DNA of 64,000 nt from Gnetum montanum (lineage: Eukaryota > Streptophyta > Gnetopsida > Gnetales > Gnetaceae). Each line of letters opens with the position of its first letter. Position 1 is the stretch's first letter. The stretch is taken from NCBI GenBank assembly GCA_015680685.1, contig MNCI01000852.1:474640-538639 (forward strand). The letters run 5' to 3'. A program made the translations under genes and the position numbers. The notes beneath the pieces are model-generated. The model saw nothing but the letters and a program-made list of their open reading frames with translations. It searched no databases and was not told where the DNA came from. Positions 1 to 12,714 of the stretch are shown here, piece after piece.

Positions 1-439
1 AGTTCATTCCTTACCATCAATGTAGGCTTTAGCGCATCTTGGTTTTCCATGTACTTTGTCCTATAAACATAATAATCACACAACCATGCAAAAAACTTTT
101 GACTTCATTTTACTTAACATTTTGACACACCAAAAGGTTCACATCTTATACTTGCCAAGCAATTCCACATCATCTTGAACTTACCAACATCAATGACCAT
201 CAATAAAACTTCCCATATCATTTACATTATCTATTTTGACAACATGGATTCATTAGCCTTCTTATCCATCTTATAACTTTTGTAGCCTAAGATTCCTTAT
301 TAATGAACTTTCAATGACAAATTCTTGAAAAATATGCATATATCCATCATCTAAAACCTCTAAATAACCTTTAAACCTTCTAGACATTCAAAGGAATCCT
401 TTTTCCCCTCAAAACCTCATGACAACTAAAAATTTTTAA

Positions 440-560
440 GGTCTAATATTGGATCTACTCCAATATTGGATCCCTAATGTTAGATCCCCGATATCATATC
501 ACATAAAACCTATATATAGGTGGACACTTAGAAAAAATTTTCATTTGTTCTTATTTGAAG
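440..560 (+). promoter_or_regulatory. Internal promoter upstream of El-1 ORF2
   Basis: A TATA box (CTATATATAGG, about 510-520) sits in the same place as TATA boxes ahead of ORF2 in El-2, El-3 and El-5. Just upstream, the 16-mer ATATTGGATCCCTAAT (463-478) recurs exactly in this element's own LTR (4069-4084), with GATATC-type motifs beside it. About 35 bp downstream begins a leader rich in A and T (GGGAGATTTTTCAAATTTTC) that is shared with the other copies. Promoter activity is inferred from these positions, not shown. Confidence 0.55.
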
Positions 561-1061
561 CAAGGGAGATTTTTCAAATTTTCTTCTATGAATTGAGCTC
601 TAACCTCCTAGCTTTCCCAAGTCATATCTTACACAATATTGCTCTAATTTTCATGATTTTCAAATCTATTTATCTAGGAGTACTCATCTTAGTTGTGGGG
701 GATGCTAGTGAGGGAAGTTCAAGTTGATTTTTCAAAATTTACTAATGCCCAAAAGGTATTTTAAGGATAAGTATGAAGTGAAAGTTGAAATTTTTAAGAA
801 ACAATCAATCATACTAATGCCAGAACACTCAAATAATGCTCTTAAGGAACCATAACCATCATTATGAGCCTAAGAACAAAACAAATAACTATGAGGAGTC
901 ATAAAGAAAATAATACTTATGGAGAAACTTTTTGAAATTTTTCTAACTCTGCAATCATAATAAACTAAGAACTTAGCATAACTAAGAATATGAGTAAGGT
1001 ATGGAACTATTAAGCATATATGCAAATACCTTAGTAATTTCAAACCCTTGAATGATTACAG

Positions 1062-3809
1062 ATGGTCCCAATGAGAGGATCATAAGAAGGACCTTCACAA
1101 GGTGCAAAAAAATGAGCAAAAGGCCAAGGCAGAGGTTGAATTGAAGGACAAGAACCAGAACATGAGGAGCAAGAAACCCAATCATTTAGTATCCATTAAG
1201 AAACTCCTACTATAGGAAAATAGGCCTGAGGAGAGGCAAAAGAATTGCAAATGGAATGACAATGCCCCATGTTGTCACAAGATTGCCTCCAAGCTATTCA
1301 ATAAAGATTAATTCTAACCACAATCATTGTGGAGATAAACTTTGGCCCATTCATAGAATTTACACCAAAAGTAGTAAAGAAATAATTTAAGGCATCACCA
1401 TCATGGCCTATCCTATTTGATAGTGGTGAATGGTACCTTGGAGAAACCTATCAATTCTAGCATAATAAAGAAGAGGGCACCATAGTTAAAATTAAAGGAG
1501 TCTTAGTCTCATTCTTAATCAAGGCGATAGTAGAAGCTTTGAACATATCAAATGAAGGGGGTAAAAATAGCACATCTATCCACAAGATTAGATGTTGAAA
1601 CTAGGAAATTATGCTTAAAACAAGCATATGATAAGGAAGATAAGGGATATAATGAGCTAACTCTGGAGGAGCAAATCTATTTCAAAATTAGCACCTACCA
1701 CTTGTTCCTGACCAAAGGACTAAATAAATTGTCCACCTATGTGGCCAAAGGAGTGGGAAAATACAATGCCAATATTTCACAACTCTACTTTATGGAGATT
1801 TAGAGGTGATTTGAAGAAAGGAATCCATGGAAGCCAATACTTCCATTTCCTTACCTTATTAGGAAGTTGTGCAAGTAAGCCGGAATCCTAGGATATACCA
1901 ATGACATTCCCAGGAGAGCCTAGCATGCTTCATATGCTAAATTGCTTAAACCAGCACACCTCGGAAGGATCAAGGTGAAGAGTAATAAGAATAAGAGAAA
2001 GAGAAATAATAAGAGCAACAATAACAACAACAACAACAACAGCAAGAGCAACAATAGTAGCAACAAGAACAATAGTAATAGTAATTCCCATCGTCGTCAC
2101 CACAAGACTACAAATCATCAATGAGTCATCTACAACAGATTGTAGAAACTATTAGTTGGGGAACAAGGGAGAAAAAAAACCATTATAGAGTTATTGATAG
2201 TGCCATATAGCCTATTGTTTCAATAGATTCTAGAAGTGGACAAATTTCACTCCAATCAAGAGGAGGATACCAATGGTCACAATAGATTTTTGGGAATGCT
2301 GCATCATTCCAAGTGGTGCTAGAGACAAGAGAAGGAGCCACAATCATGGTAATGAAGCACCGAGATGCAATGGGATCAGCAGAGATGCTTAGTGATCACA
2401 TCAATGAATCTTTTAATGTACCTATTGTACCACCAAAAAATTTAATTGGAGCCATAGATGCTCAAATGTTAGCCAGAACCTCAATAAATCCTACTAACCA
2501 TGAGGATGTGCTTAATTGACTACTACAAACTAGGCAAGTAATGACAACACTTTTCAACATTCCAAGTGATATCACTACAATGTAGTAAGAATTAATCACT
2601 ACCAAAGGAAAATTGGTCATGGAAAAACTAGGGTAGAGCATGCAAAATCAGAAATTCATAGACTTCAAGATGATCCTATAGCCTTGAGAGTTGAACATAG
2701 AGATCCCACACAATCCATTGCACTTGACCAGATGGAACGATTTAGAATAGAGAAAATAAACACTTGATTGAGTAGAATAAGTAGATAGAGAATGAAAAGT
2801 TGAAATCAGTGTGGAATGCCTCTATAGTAGAAGCATAAACATATGCACATGTTAAGGCACTCCCTATAGTCTAAGAAGAAAATAAACAACTTTTTGTTGA
2901 AAATATGAGGTTGACCACTATCAAAAAGTAGAAAAACATCTTCAAGGAGAGCATCCACAAGTTAAGGGAATAAGTGGTAAGGGTCAACCAAGACATAAGC
3001 TACCTCATAAGAGAAAATAGAATCCTCTCAATGGAGGAGGTACACACCCTCTAACAAAAGATAGCTATTGAAATCAACATGTCATAGAACAAGGCAAAGA
3101 AACATGAAAGGTAAAAGAAACAATTCCGTGATTAGGTGGGCATGTACAAGCAAATCAACGAGAAAGAGATCTAGATGGCCAAAGCCAAAATCAACTTCAT
3201 TTCAGCACAAAATCCTGACTGGCAACCCATCCTAGACAATTATGCCCATGTTCACAAGTGTAAGTAAAGAATAAAGACCTGAAAATCAAGGACCTAAAAA
3301 AATAAATGGGATTAGCTAACCTTTGTTATGCTAACTTGGCCATGTTAACAGCAAATAGGCCAAGAAATGAATTAGAATAGCAAGTAGCAACCACTTACGC
3401 TCTATAGGAGAAAGAGCTTACTGATCGTAAAGATGCTTTACAAGAACTCCAAGTGGCAAACTCTAAATTGGAAGTGGTAAAGGCTAGCTACCAAGGGAAG
3501 AAAGATGTAGTAGCAAACCTAGCCAGAAGATTATCCGATTATCATGAATTACATGAAAATGCTAGAGCATTTAAAGAGGAGAAGAGGTAGGTTGCACCTA
3601 GTGTGTTAAGGCTAATCAAATGCTTTTGCAACTACTATGCCCATAGGATGTACCCACTTCATCACACATTGCACAACAAGCATGGATTACATGATCTAAA
3701 AATGGAGGAGGAAAAGTTTTAGGCACTCCAGAATCAATACAAGTTCTAGAAACTTGGCAACAAAGGGAAGTAATTGATGGAGGAGCCACCACCACCAAGA
3801 ACTACCTAG
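1062..3809 (+). pseudogene. El-1 ORF2 remnant: putative plant transposon protein with coiled coil
   Basis: The start ATG at 1062 directly follows TGATTACAG, a 3' splice-site-like sequence found at the same place in all ORF2 copies. Translated pieces align with El-3 ORF2. They include the segment around 1552-1803 (EEQIYFKISTYHLF, then a stretch ending before a LIRKLC equivalent), a Q/N-rich stretch (about 1980-2110) expanded here by AAC/AGC triplets, and long helical pieces with regular charged heptads. The C-terminus ends at ACC-TAG (3807-3809), where El-2 and El-3 have a TT or TT-like end. Many TAG/TGA stops and indels break it, so it cannot encode a protein. N-terminal similarity to the PF20167-type putative plant transposon domain is my recognition and was not searched. 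Confidence 0.75.
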
Positions 3810-4011
3810 ACTACATCAAGCTTCACCAAATTTTATTTTTGTAAAAATTATGTCATATTGTGTGTAAATTTTTTATAAAACACCACTATGGCATTCAAGA
3901 ATCATGTATATAGTAGTCAATTTCATGTAAATCTACCTTCCAATTTTGTAACAAACTTTATCCTCATTTTATTTTAGCATGAGGATGCATTTTCAATCAA
4001 TCATGGGGGTA

Positions 4012-4542
4012 TGATAAATCATATTTTTTGACCAGCTATGATATCAAGCATCCAATATCGAAGCTAATATATTGGATCCCTAATATCGGGCATTCAATAT
4101 CAAAGCCATGATATCAAATCCTCAATATCAGGGCATAAGCTACAATGTTGAATATCTGATATCATGGACACATGCAAGCTTATAAATATGATACTTAGGC
4201 ACATAGTCAAAACAACTTTCATTCCAACCATAGGTAGCTTTTGTAATTTTTTTTTGTCATTCAATAATAGAGTGAATGCCCATAGTGTGATGCTGAGTAG
4301 TTGTCTAAAGTCTTTATTCAAGTGAAGTGTACTTGAGCATTGTTCATGACAAAAATAAAGATCGAGATTGCTTTTCATTATTAAAACATCCACTTAGCCT
4401 TATAGTTTTACTTAGCATAATTCTTACTATTTTCCTAGATTAATCAGTTACATTTTTAAGTACTTTACTTTCCTTGTTCATAGTAAAGCAAAATGAGTAC
4501 AATTGGTTTTGAGCATTAAGTTTGATTGTTTACCCTTGCATG
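4012..4542 (+). repeat. El-1 3' LTR, truncated
   Basis: It begins TGATAAATC right after the polypurine tract TCATGGGGGTA. It contains a U3 with repeated ATATC/ATATTGG motifs, a TATA box near 4180 (TTATAAATATG), and an R region with AATAAAGATCGAG (near 4354) as in the other LTRs of the group. The last third, present in El-2, El-3 and El-8 LTRs (GGGGTACCTCGCCACTCATCA end), is missing. Confidence 0.75.
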
Positions 4543-4831
4543 GTTTATGACCTGTGATTTGGAGGTACACCAATGGACTTCCAAGGTCTATTCTTTTCTA
4601 GGGAAGTGCTCTTACCTTTATCCAATGTGTAAAGGTCTGATTGAGCATAATAGTTGTAAAGTTTGCATTAGTAGGAGATGGAATTTTATTGTTTCTTGAA
4701 GGGATATGTGTGGATGGACTTGAAGTAGATAAGGCCCCCATCCTTCAAACCTTTTCAAGACTTGTTCAAAAAAATGGACGTTTCATGGGTTGAGGTTCAT
4801 TTATGATCACCTCCTCCTATATGTTTATAAC
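4543..4831 (-). pseudogene. El-4 fragment 3: gag end and start of protease
   Basis: Read on the minus strand this matches the gag-protease junction of El-8 (60640-60890) and El-5 (36900-37090): an ATAAAGGTAAG stretch, then LGSP-V-YLQI-G--PCK, the lead-in to the protease DSG motif. It breaks off before the DSG residues at the El-1 LTR junction. It was separated from fragment 13503-13859 by insertion of El-2. The last five bases (ATAAC, 4827-4831) are one copy of El-2's target duplication. At the position where El-5 and El-8 have a TGA stop, this copy reads TGG. Confidence 0.7.
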
Positions 4832-5669
4832 TGATGCGTGGCGAGGTACCCCTACACTCAACCATACGAATACGAGCGTTTCACACACGATCCAGTTGAA
4901 CTCTACAGACGGGCTAGTTGTGGCATCTAGATAGTTACTCGTAGATCGTAGTTCGCTATCTTCCCACCTGGACTAGTAATAGATTTGTCACATATGGTTT
5001 AGTCCAGAGTGAGGTGTATGATGCATTCCTATACTAATACTACTCCTAGGCTAATGGAAAATAATATTAACTAAACTAGGAGAGGGAGAGAATGAGAGAG
5101 AATCTAACTAGCCTAAGTACAATGAGCATCTATTCCTTAATCATTCGTACACATCTTGGACCTTGTGCACAACTACTACTAGGATTACCAAGTGCAAGTC
5201 CTAGGTACGCTACTGGGTTACCAAGTAGTTACACTTAAATGCTCGTGATTAAGTTGTACTCATTCTGTGTTACTAGGAGTTTAGGGTAAAGAGATGTTAA
5301 CTATGAAAGCAATAAATAACAATAAAAATTAAATAATTAAACTAAGTGAATGCTGTAATGATGAAGTAATCTCGATCTTTATTGCTGATCATGTGCGTGT
5401 CCAAGTACGTCATACTCGAATATGGATGTCGTACAATTATAATCACCACATTGCGGGCATGCACTGGGAGAAAAGTATTAAGACAAGAACTGCTTAAAAC
5501 TAAACACTTGAAGAAATTCTAAAAACTGCCTACCAAATCTGTCTACCTCTTATTTATAGATGAGGAGATAGGCTGCGATATCACGTACATGATATCATGG
5601 GTAGGCTGTGATATCGCGTACGTGATATCATAGCTGCGTTATCATGGCTAACAAAATGATAACTCATCA
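4832..5669 (-). repeat. El-2 3' LTR (838 bp)
   Basis: On the plus strand it runs from TGATGCGTGGCGAGG to AACTCATCA. The U3 (5570-5669) holds GATATC-type half-palindromes and a TATA box (TATTTATAG on plus, CTATAAATA on minus). R carries the AATAAAGATCGAG polyadenylation region. About 20 bp near 4970-5000 is absent from the other LTR of the element. Confidence 0.9.
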
Positions 5670-5684
5670 TATCCCTACAACTGA
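5670..5684 (-). other. El-2 polypurine tract
   Basis: On the minus strand it reads TTCAGTTGTAGGGATA directly before the 3' LTR. It is a decayed form of the CAGTCGTGGGGGTA tract of El-3, El-5 and El-8. Confidence 0.7.
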
Positions 5685-5860
5685 ATGAAAACTTGTCCTC
5701 AAGTTACAGTGAGAACAAGCTCCATTGCTTACACAGTGGATAGGTATGGGATTATTGACTGGTGAGAATGGGTTCATGCCGCAGTGTGGAATTAGAACAA
5801 AATTGAGACACAACACAAAGAATGCAAAATAAAATCTTATAGCTACAAAATTGATGGAAC

Positions 5861-8623
5861 TCATGTAGTTCCTAGTGGTGGTGGGTCCTCCATGGGTGCC
5901 TTTCCCTTGTCTTGTGCTCCAAGTCTTGGGACTTGATGGCATTGAAGTATGGCCTGGAGTTTCTCCTCTTCGATTCGAGGATCCTGTGCCGTCCATGCTA
6001 ATGTTTTGATGTTTGATGAAGTCGACACCTCCCATGGGCATGATAGTTGCAAAAACATTTTATTTGCCTTGACATATCAAGCTAAAAACACCTGTTGTTC
6101 CTCCTCGTAGGCTCTGGCTTTGTCTTTGTATTCTTGAAAATCTACCAACCGTCAAGCCAAGTATGTTGCAATACCTTTTTTCCCTGGTAGCTTGCTTTAA
6201 CCACCTCAAGTTTAGAATTTTCAATCTCTATTTTTTGCAATATCTTCTTGTGTTTCGCAAATTTTGTTTCATATTTGATGTAGGTGATGGCTACCTATTG
6301 CTCGATCTCTATTCTCGAGCACCCTGCTATTAACATGGCAAGGTTGGCATACCGTAGGTTCGCCAACTCCATGTATTCTGTAAGGTCTTGAATCTGTAGG
6401 TCCCGATTCTTGACTTCCACCTAGTAGACAAATGCATACGTGTCCAATATGGCTTGCCAGTCAGTGTGTTGAGCACATGGATCTCCTTCTCAATGATCTG
6501 TTTATACATCCCAACCTGGTCCTGGAAGTGTTCCTTTAGCTTTTCATGTTGTTTAGCCTTGTTCTGCCATGTGCTTATTTCAATAGCCATCTTCTAGTGG
6601 ATGGCGCGTACTTCCTCCATTGAGAGGGTTCAATTTTCCTTAGCTAAACGGTTCATGTCCTGGTTGACCTGGATGAGTTATTCTCGTAACTGTTGAAAAT
6701 TTTCTTCAAGAACATTCTTTTGCTTTTCCACAAAGGTCAATCGAAGGTTGTCAACAACAAGCTACTTATTTTTCCCTTATAAGGCCTTGAGTGCCTTGGT
6801 ATGCACATAAGTTTGCGCTTGTGCTGCAGAGGCATCCCAAACAGCCTTCTCTTTTTCTTCTGCCACCTTCTTATTCTCCGTTAGTAGTTTGTCTAGTTGC
6901 TCAGTTTTGAAAGTGTTTAGCTAGTCTGTGGGAACAAATTGTGAAGGATCCCGCTGTGCTACTTGTAGGGTCATGAGCCTTTCTTGCAAGTTTTATTTCT
7001 TTGCTTCAGCGTGCTCGGCCCTCATCTCTGTTAGGACCAACTTTTCTTTGGTGAAAATGAGGTCTAATTGAATTTCCATAACATCCTGAGGGATGTCAAA
7101 TAGGGACGTCATTACCTGTCCTATTTGTAACCATCGATCAAGTACATCCTCATGTTTCGTAGGAGTCATTGAGGTTCTGGCCAAAGTTTGAGGATCCCGT
7201 GCTCCTATAAGATCTACCAATGGCACAACAAGTACATTGAAAGATTCTTTAATGTGATCTGCGACCACTTCTGTGGCTCCTGCTGCATCTCGGTGCTACA
7301 TGACCATCACTGTAGCCCCTTCACCAATTTCTAATTGCACTTGAAAAGATGCAGCATTCCTTGAGATCTATTGTGACCAAGTGCTCTTCCCTCCTCCTGT
7401 ATGGATGGACACTTCACCCCTTGCATGATCCAAAGAAATCGTGGGCTGCATGGCACTGTCGATGATGTGGAAGAGATTTGCATCATCATGACTTCCCCAA
7501 TTGACCATCTCGGTGATGGCCCTAAGATGGCTCATCGACGGTCTATAATCTTGCGGCAACGGTGGTTGATCTTGGCTTGTGCTAAGCCTTGCTTCTTGTT
7601 GTTGGTTGGGTCTCGTACTTGGAAGTTGGCTGGGTCCTGTAATTTTAGTTGCAGTTGACCCTGCCATCTGTTCTTTTTCTTGTTCTAGTCCCAACATCTC
7701 ACTAGTGATTTTCCTTACAGCTGGTGGCTTTAACAATTCAGCATATGAAGCATTTTGGGCTTTTTGGAGGACATCATTGGTGTATCCTCTGATACCAGCA
7801 CATCGGCACAGCTTCCTGATAAGACAAGGAAAGGGTAATGCCAACTTCCCTATCTTTCGTTCTTCAAAGTGCCTCAGGATCTTCGTAAAATATAGATGAG
7901 GAAAGTTAGCATTAACCTTTCCCATCAATACTGCACATCCTCTAACCACATATGTTAAAATTATTTTTAAGCCCTTCGTGGGGAAGAGGTGATAAGTTCC
8001 TATTTTGAAATAGATCCTCTCTTCCATCGTCAACTCTCCAAACGTTTTATCCTCCTTGCCATATGCCCTTTCCAACCAAACTCATTGTGCATTAGGGTCT
8101 GAACAGGTAGACAACTGAGCAACCTTTGGCCCTATATTTAGAAGGTTTAATACTTCTGAAATGGCCTAAACAGAGAAATCAACTATCGCACCACAAATGT
8201 TAACTGTGGTGCCTTGTTCTTTGTTGTGCCAAAATTGGTACGTTTCCCTAGGTACCAGGCACTGCTTTCAGAGAGGATAGGCCATAATGGAGATCCTTTG
8301 AGGTGGTCCCTAATAGCCTTTGGAGCAAACTCTACAAAAGATTCAAAATTTAATTCCACAATCACCATAGTAAATGTGGACCTTTCATGGACAACCTGAA
8401 CACAATCCTGGGGCAACGTGAGATGTTGTCCTTGTTCAGGAACTACTGCAACTCCTCCTTCTGCCTACCTTGATTGTATAGTAGCAGGGTCCTCTTGGTG
8501 AATGCTAAATGATTATTCCTCCTACTTTGCATGTTGTCCGGCAGGGACTTGTCCTTCACCTCTCCTAGTTCATTTGCTCCCACCTTGAGTAGGACCTTCT
8601 TGTTGTCCGCGTTTCATGGCCAT
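5861..8623 (-). pseudogene. El-2 ORF2: putative plant transposon protein with long coiled coil
   Basis: The minus-strand ATG (8623) follows GATTGGAG. Segments in order are: a basic, low-complexity N-terminus; a globular region (about 8420-7750) with FVEFAPKAIRDHLKGSPLWP, ELTMEERIYFKIGTYHLFPT and FPCLIRKLC-AGI-GYTNDVL; a P/Q/S-rich linker (about 7700-7560); then several hundred residues of charged helix predicted as coiled coil (7270-6100); and a KAPMED-PPP--TT end at 5861. The globular order resembles the PF20167-type putative plant transposon protein found in Athila-like elements (recognition only, not searched). Several TAG stops and frameshifts interrupt it. The longest open pieces are 8075-7368 and 7268-6993. 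Function is unknown. A coiled coil suggests self-assembly or partner binding. Confidence 0.8.
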
Positions 8624-10584
8624 CTCCAATCACATGGGGCTAATTGTTAGTAAGGTTGTTTCCAAAGTTAGGTTATACCTTACTACTTACCTTTATGAAT
8701 TTATTTTATCTCCGTGTGATGTTTCCCAAAAGATTATAATAGTGAGTCCTTTTTACTTAGGTGGTTTCCAAATTTAGTTTCCCGGTATACCTAAGGGGAT
8801 GAAATTATTTTCGGCAGATTTATCCTTAATGTTATAACTAATTACCCTTGATAATGTCCTTTAGGTGATGAAAAATTTCAAAAAAAGTTATGCGCTATTC
8901 AGTGTGTGCCCCTCCCCCACGACTAAGTTGAACACTCTGGGTTCAAGTAGGTTTAGACGGAATGAAAATCGGAGGACCAGCAAGCATGATATACATATGA
9001 AAGCAAGGGACATGCAATTGTAAGTTGTAGAGAGAAATTTGAAAACTCCCTAGCGTGAATGGTTGAAAATGATGGCAAGTGGTGTTGGGGGTCACCTATA
9101 TATAGGTTTTCTATGATGCAATATCCCATCAACTGCAATATCGTGTATGCGANTGTGATATTGCGTATATGATATCACGTATGCAATATTGTGGCCTAAT
9201 CAATATTTAAAGCTCAATAGAATATATCGAATTTTAATATTTTTCTGAAATTAACAATGTAAATTAAGGACATGTAGGTAAGTGTTAAAGGGTTCTAGGG
9301 TAGTTTAGTTAGTTTTGAAGGCATGAATAATTATATTTGGGTGGAATTGATCGCTAAAGGCCTCGGGTGGTAAGGGAGAGAAAAAGGCCATGTGATGGTT
9401 CATAGAAATGTTGGAATTCGGAGGGATAGTACTAAGGGAAAAATATCATGGAAAATACACTAAGGGTAATAGATTGTGTGTGTGTGATGTGTTATGAGTG
9501 TAAATTACAAAAAAATTACACAAGTGGGTCCTCCCTAAAGCAGGTTCCAACCTATAATGCCCTTGCGTAACCACACTTAAAAGTGTATGTAGGCACTAGA
9601 AGGGTTAAATGTAATCCATACCAGTTTCACAAAACACACACATGTAGATACCACCGGAATGAGGTAAGAATTCTACGCTTATACTAGACATGAGCTACAA
9701 TTACATGAATAGCAAGATGAGACGGACTATAGAAGGGATTGTAGAGATTGGGATATGAGGTAACTGACCCAAGGCATAGTGAATCCTACATGTAAAGCAT
9801 GATTAATGTGTTATTAACCCATCGTACCAAGATCATGACCAATTCCATTCCTCTAATCTGTGACACCGCATTGTTTCATCCCATGATGAGTGATTATGAG
9901 AGTACCCAAACAACAAGGCATACGATCACTTGGCATTTTGTTCAAGGGAGGAGTGATTTTTGCTTGGTGGCACTTTCTTCATTTTTTTTTTCTTTCTCTT
10001 TTTTTTTTACTACTGAATCCAAAGAAGCTACCAATCTTCAGGCATGGGTGCATGTCTTTCTAGTGGGACCCCCTAGAACAACATTGGATTTTTTTAGTGC
10101 CTTTTGATTACCTTACTCCCATTTTGTGTTAGATCTACAAGGATCTTAGTACAACCACGTTGCCTAATAACTCCCACAAACATCATCAAAGAGAATCCGC
10201 AAGTCCCCTTGATGTCACACCCTAATCATTCCCTCTTGGTCCATCCTTCTTCATTCTGGGTACAATGAATACAAAATTAATTTTAAATTTCAAGGATGTC
10301 AAGAATATCACTATACCCTCAAACAGAACCTCTTATTTGTAGAATGGATGAGTGGGTGTAATGGGCTCACTATCTAAATAATTGATCACTCAAGACTTGA
10401 TAACATAGAACACACCTCAACCAATGAGCCACATGAGTGTTTTATTCATAGATGAGATTACTTATAAAAAGATAAAATGATAAAAAGACAAAAAGATAAA
10501 ACAAAAAATTGAAAAATGAAAAAATGGGAAACAAAAAATGGTAAAATTAAAGAAAATGAAAAAATTTATTAATCCTATTTGTTA
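8624..10584 (-). other. El-2 non-coding spacer between gag and ORF2
   Basis: No credible coding frame. On the minus strand from right to left it holds an A-rich tract after gag (10440-10560), a conserved block with GGAGGACCCACTTG (about 9522-9535), an internal promoter (9020-9200) and a PPT-like tract GTCGTGGGGGAGG (8911-8923). The same order occurs in El-3 at 16797-18915. Confidence 0.75.
9020..9200 (-). promoter_or_regulatory. Internal promoter upstream of El-2 ORF2
   Basis: Minus-strand GATATCACGTATGC/GATATTGCG motifs (9140-9195) like those of the LTR U3 are followed by a TATA box (CCTATATATAGG, about 9095-9106) and a leader starting AGGGAGTTTTCAAATTTCTC (9030-9055). The single N at 9153 lies inside the motif array. 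The arrangement copies the LTR promoter: palindromic array, then TATA, then leader. Confidence 0.6.
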
Positions 10585-12573
10585 TTAGAATGGGGGATAT
10601 CCCCCATTACTAAACAGTTGAGCATGAAAAGGATTAATAAATGAAAGTTGAGGATCCTTGCATGTTGGAAATATCGGAACTTGGTCATACTTACCCCATT
10701 CAGGTTCACACACTTGATTATAGTAAGCATAGTGGGACAATTTATAAGATGTGGTTCCCAAATAATGAGTTGACCCACTATGATACCTGAGACCATAAGA
10801 TGGTATGCAAGGATCAAGATGTCACCCTCCATGGTTGTATTCATTGGGCCAAATGGTTGTTGGAGTATTAATTAGTGGCCCTGATGAAGTAACACAAGGC
10901 GTTGGGTTTGAAGAGAAGGATGCACCACAGTGTTGGACTTGTGCTGAGTTGGAGAATGTAGTGGCCTTTGAATTATGTTGTCCCTTCCTATGGTCATATC
11001 TAAAGAAGGGATGCTTTTGATGTTGAGGAGGCCTCTCACTGCTATTGGCAATAGTAACACAAGTAATGTTCATGGGTTGTTTCCGTGGTGCAGACACTTC
11101 AGGAACAGTTGGTGGCGATGTAGAAGGAGGAAAAGGATGAGAATGTTGAAATTTAGGAGAAGTGTAAGGTACACAAGGTGGTGGTTGTGTTGAGGACATG
11201 GGCTGATAGTATTGAGGAGAATGATAATGCAATGAGATAGAGTATGTTGACCCAGTTGGGGAAATAGGATGTTGAACTAGATGAGCATTTAGATTTGAAT
11301 GATACGAAGGGTGTCTCCAGTTTAGGGGTGGTTTCCCCCATGACTGGGATTGTTCCCACTATGATCAAACACAGTATCTCTGTATGAACTCTGGATGTAA
11401 TGTGCTTCCTCAATGCTCATATAAATGTAACAAGATTGGGCATTGGCCCTTGGGGTGATCATACAAGCAAATTTTGCATTCATATGTATGATTGGAAGTT
11501 AAGATCTTATTTTCTTCATCCCTTATTTCCGATTTTCTAATGATATTTTGTCTTGCTTCTTGGGTTGTCAAAACTCTATCTCCAATAATATTGATATATT
11601 CTCCACACTTTTTATGTGTCCATTCCAACATCTTATTAATCTTTGCCTCGACTTCCTCTAATGATTGTTGTATTGGCAAAGATGGTTCTTACTCCTTGAG
11701 ATCGGTTGATTTTCCCTTTTTATGTTTGTGAACCTCTGTTAAGTTGAGGTTTTGGTCCCATTGATGTTTTTCAACACTCTCCCATCTAGCCATTTCTCCT
11801 TCTTCTTTTGCTACCTACTTAAAAAGCACTTAGAATTGATGGGTTCGTAGTTCATATAGTTGACCTTGGGCATACATCCCTAGGGTCTCTCTTGTTTCAT
11901 CACGAAGCCCATCAATGATATGGTACATGAGCCTTTCCTCGAAGAACTCATGGCCTAGATAGTTGTTTAACAGTGCATAATATCTTTCTAAGGCCATGTC
12001 CAAGGGTTTATGTTGTGCTTGTTTCCACTCTTGGATTTGTTTCCTCAAGGCCAACACTCTTGCGTAGGTTTGATATCTTTCGTTAAAGAGTTCTACCATT
12101 GTTGGCCAACATCGTATTGAATTTGGTTTTAACGATCTATACCATACTTTTGCTTGGCCAATGAGCATCATAGGAAAGAGCTCGAGTTTTTTCCAACCAT
12201 TATCAATGTTGTTCCATGCATAGGCATCATAGAAGGCTTATAAATGTTGTTGCAGAACTAAGTCATAGCCTCCTAAAAAATTCGAAAAGTTGTTTAAATC
12301 GAGCTTGGGTAGGCGGCTCTCTTTACAATGCCTACAGGAGATTTGAACAGCCTCTTGTATTTGTGCTAGGCTTATAGTGGCTAGTAGAGGTTCATCATCA
12401 TCTAGTAAGTTATGCTTTCGTGCATTAGGATGACGATGCTACCTTCATTTATGTTTATAGGAAATCCCCACTTCGGATTGTGTACTCCAATCTTCATTGT
12501 CATATAATTCGTTGGTTCTCCAATGAATCACCTCACTGGATATGGCATTATCGTAGTCTTGTAGGAGAGGCAT
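10585..12573 (-). pseudogene. El-2 gag
   Basis: Nucleocapsid/capsid polyprotein of a non-autonomous Ty3/gypsy-type element. The minus-strand ATG at 12573 aligns with the El-3 gag start. The capsid-like core lies at 12400-11830 (QAKVWYRSLKPNSIRCW, MALERYYALLNNYLGH, YHIIDGLRDETRETLG-YAQGQLYELRTHQ). A zinc knuckle follows (CKICLYDHPKGQC, about 11430-11470, spacing CX2CX3HX4C), then a P/Q/H-rich tail ending GGYPPF-stop at 10585. Scattered stops and indels break the frame. No protease follows gag, unlike El-5 and El-8. Confidence 0.85.
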
Positions 12574-12696
12574 GGTTGTGCAATTGTGTGTGAGTTTGTA
12601 TGTGAATTTTTATAATTATTTCTTCCAAAAAGATATGTTGTTAATTCCTATACAGCAACCTTGTATGATATAACTAACCTAGATAACTAGCATCGT

Positions 12697-12714
12697 CCCC
12701 GGAAATGATGCCAA
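12697..12714 (-). other. El-2 primer binding site
   Basis: Minus strand TGGCATCATTTCCGGGGA lies next to the 5' LTR. It is a mutated version of TGGCGCCGTTGCCGGGGA, which is complementary to the 3' end of plant tRNA-Asp. Confidence 0.75.

Larger units (their letters stand above)
1..4542 (+). mobile_element. El-1: 3' part of a decayed LTR retrotransposon with ORF2
   Basis: The plus-strand order is internal TATA promoter (about 440-560), PPT-like tract (691-700), ORF2 (1062-3809), 3' polypurine tract (about 3999-4011) and the start of a 3' LTR (4012). This matches the 3' half of El-3 (18295-22711) block for block. The 5' LTR and gag lie outside the window or are lost. The 3' LTR stops abruptly near 4542, where minus-strand El-4 protease-like sequence begins, and no CTCATCA terminus is present. 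Divergence from El-2 and El-3 is high, with many stops, so this is probably the oldest ORF2 copy. Stretch 1-440 is AT-rich, and I see no coding content in it. Confidence 0.8.

Noticed and set aside
1942-2124. Asparagine/serine-rich frame
   Set aside because: It is an AAC/AGC triplet expansion inside the decayed El-1 ORF2 linker, not a separate gene.
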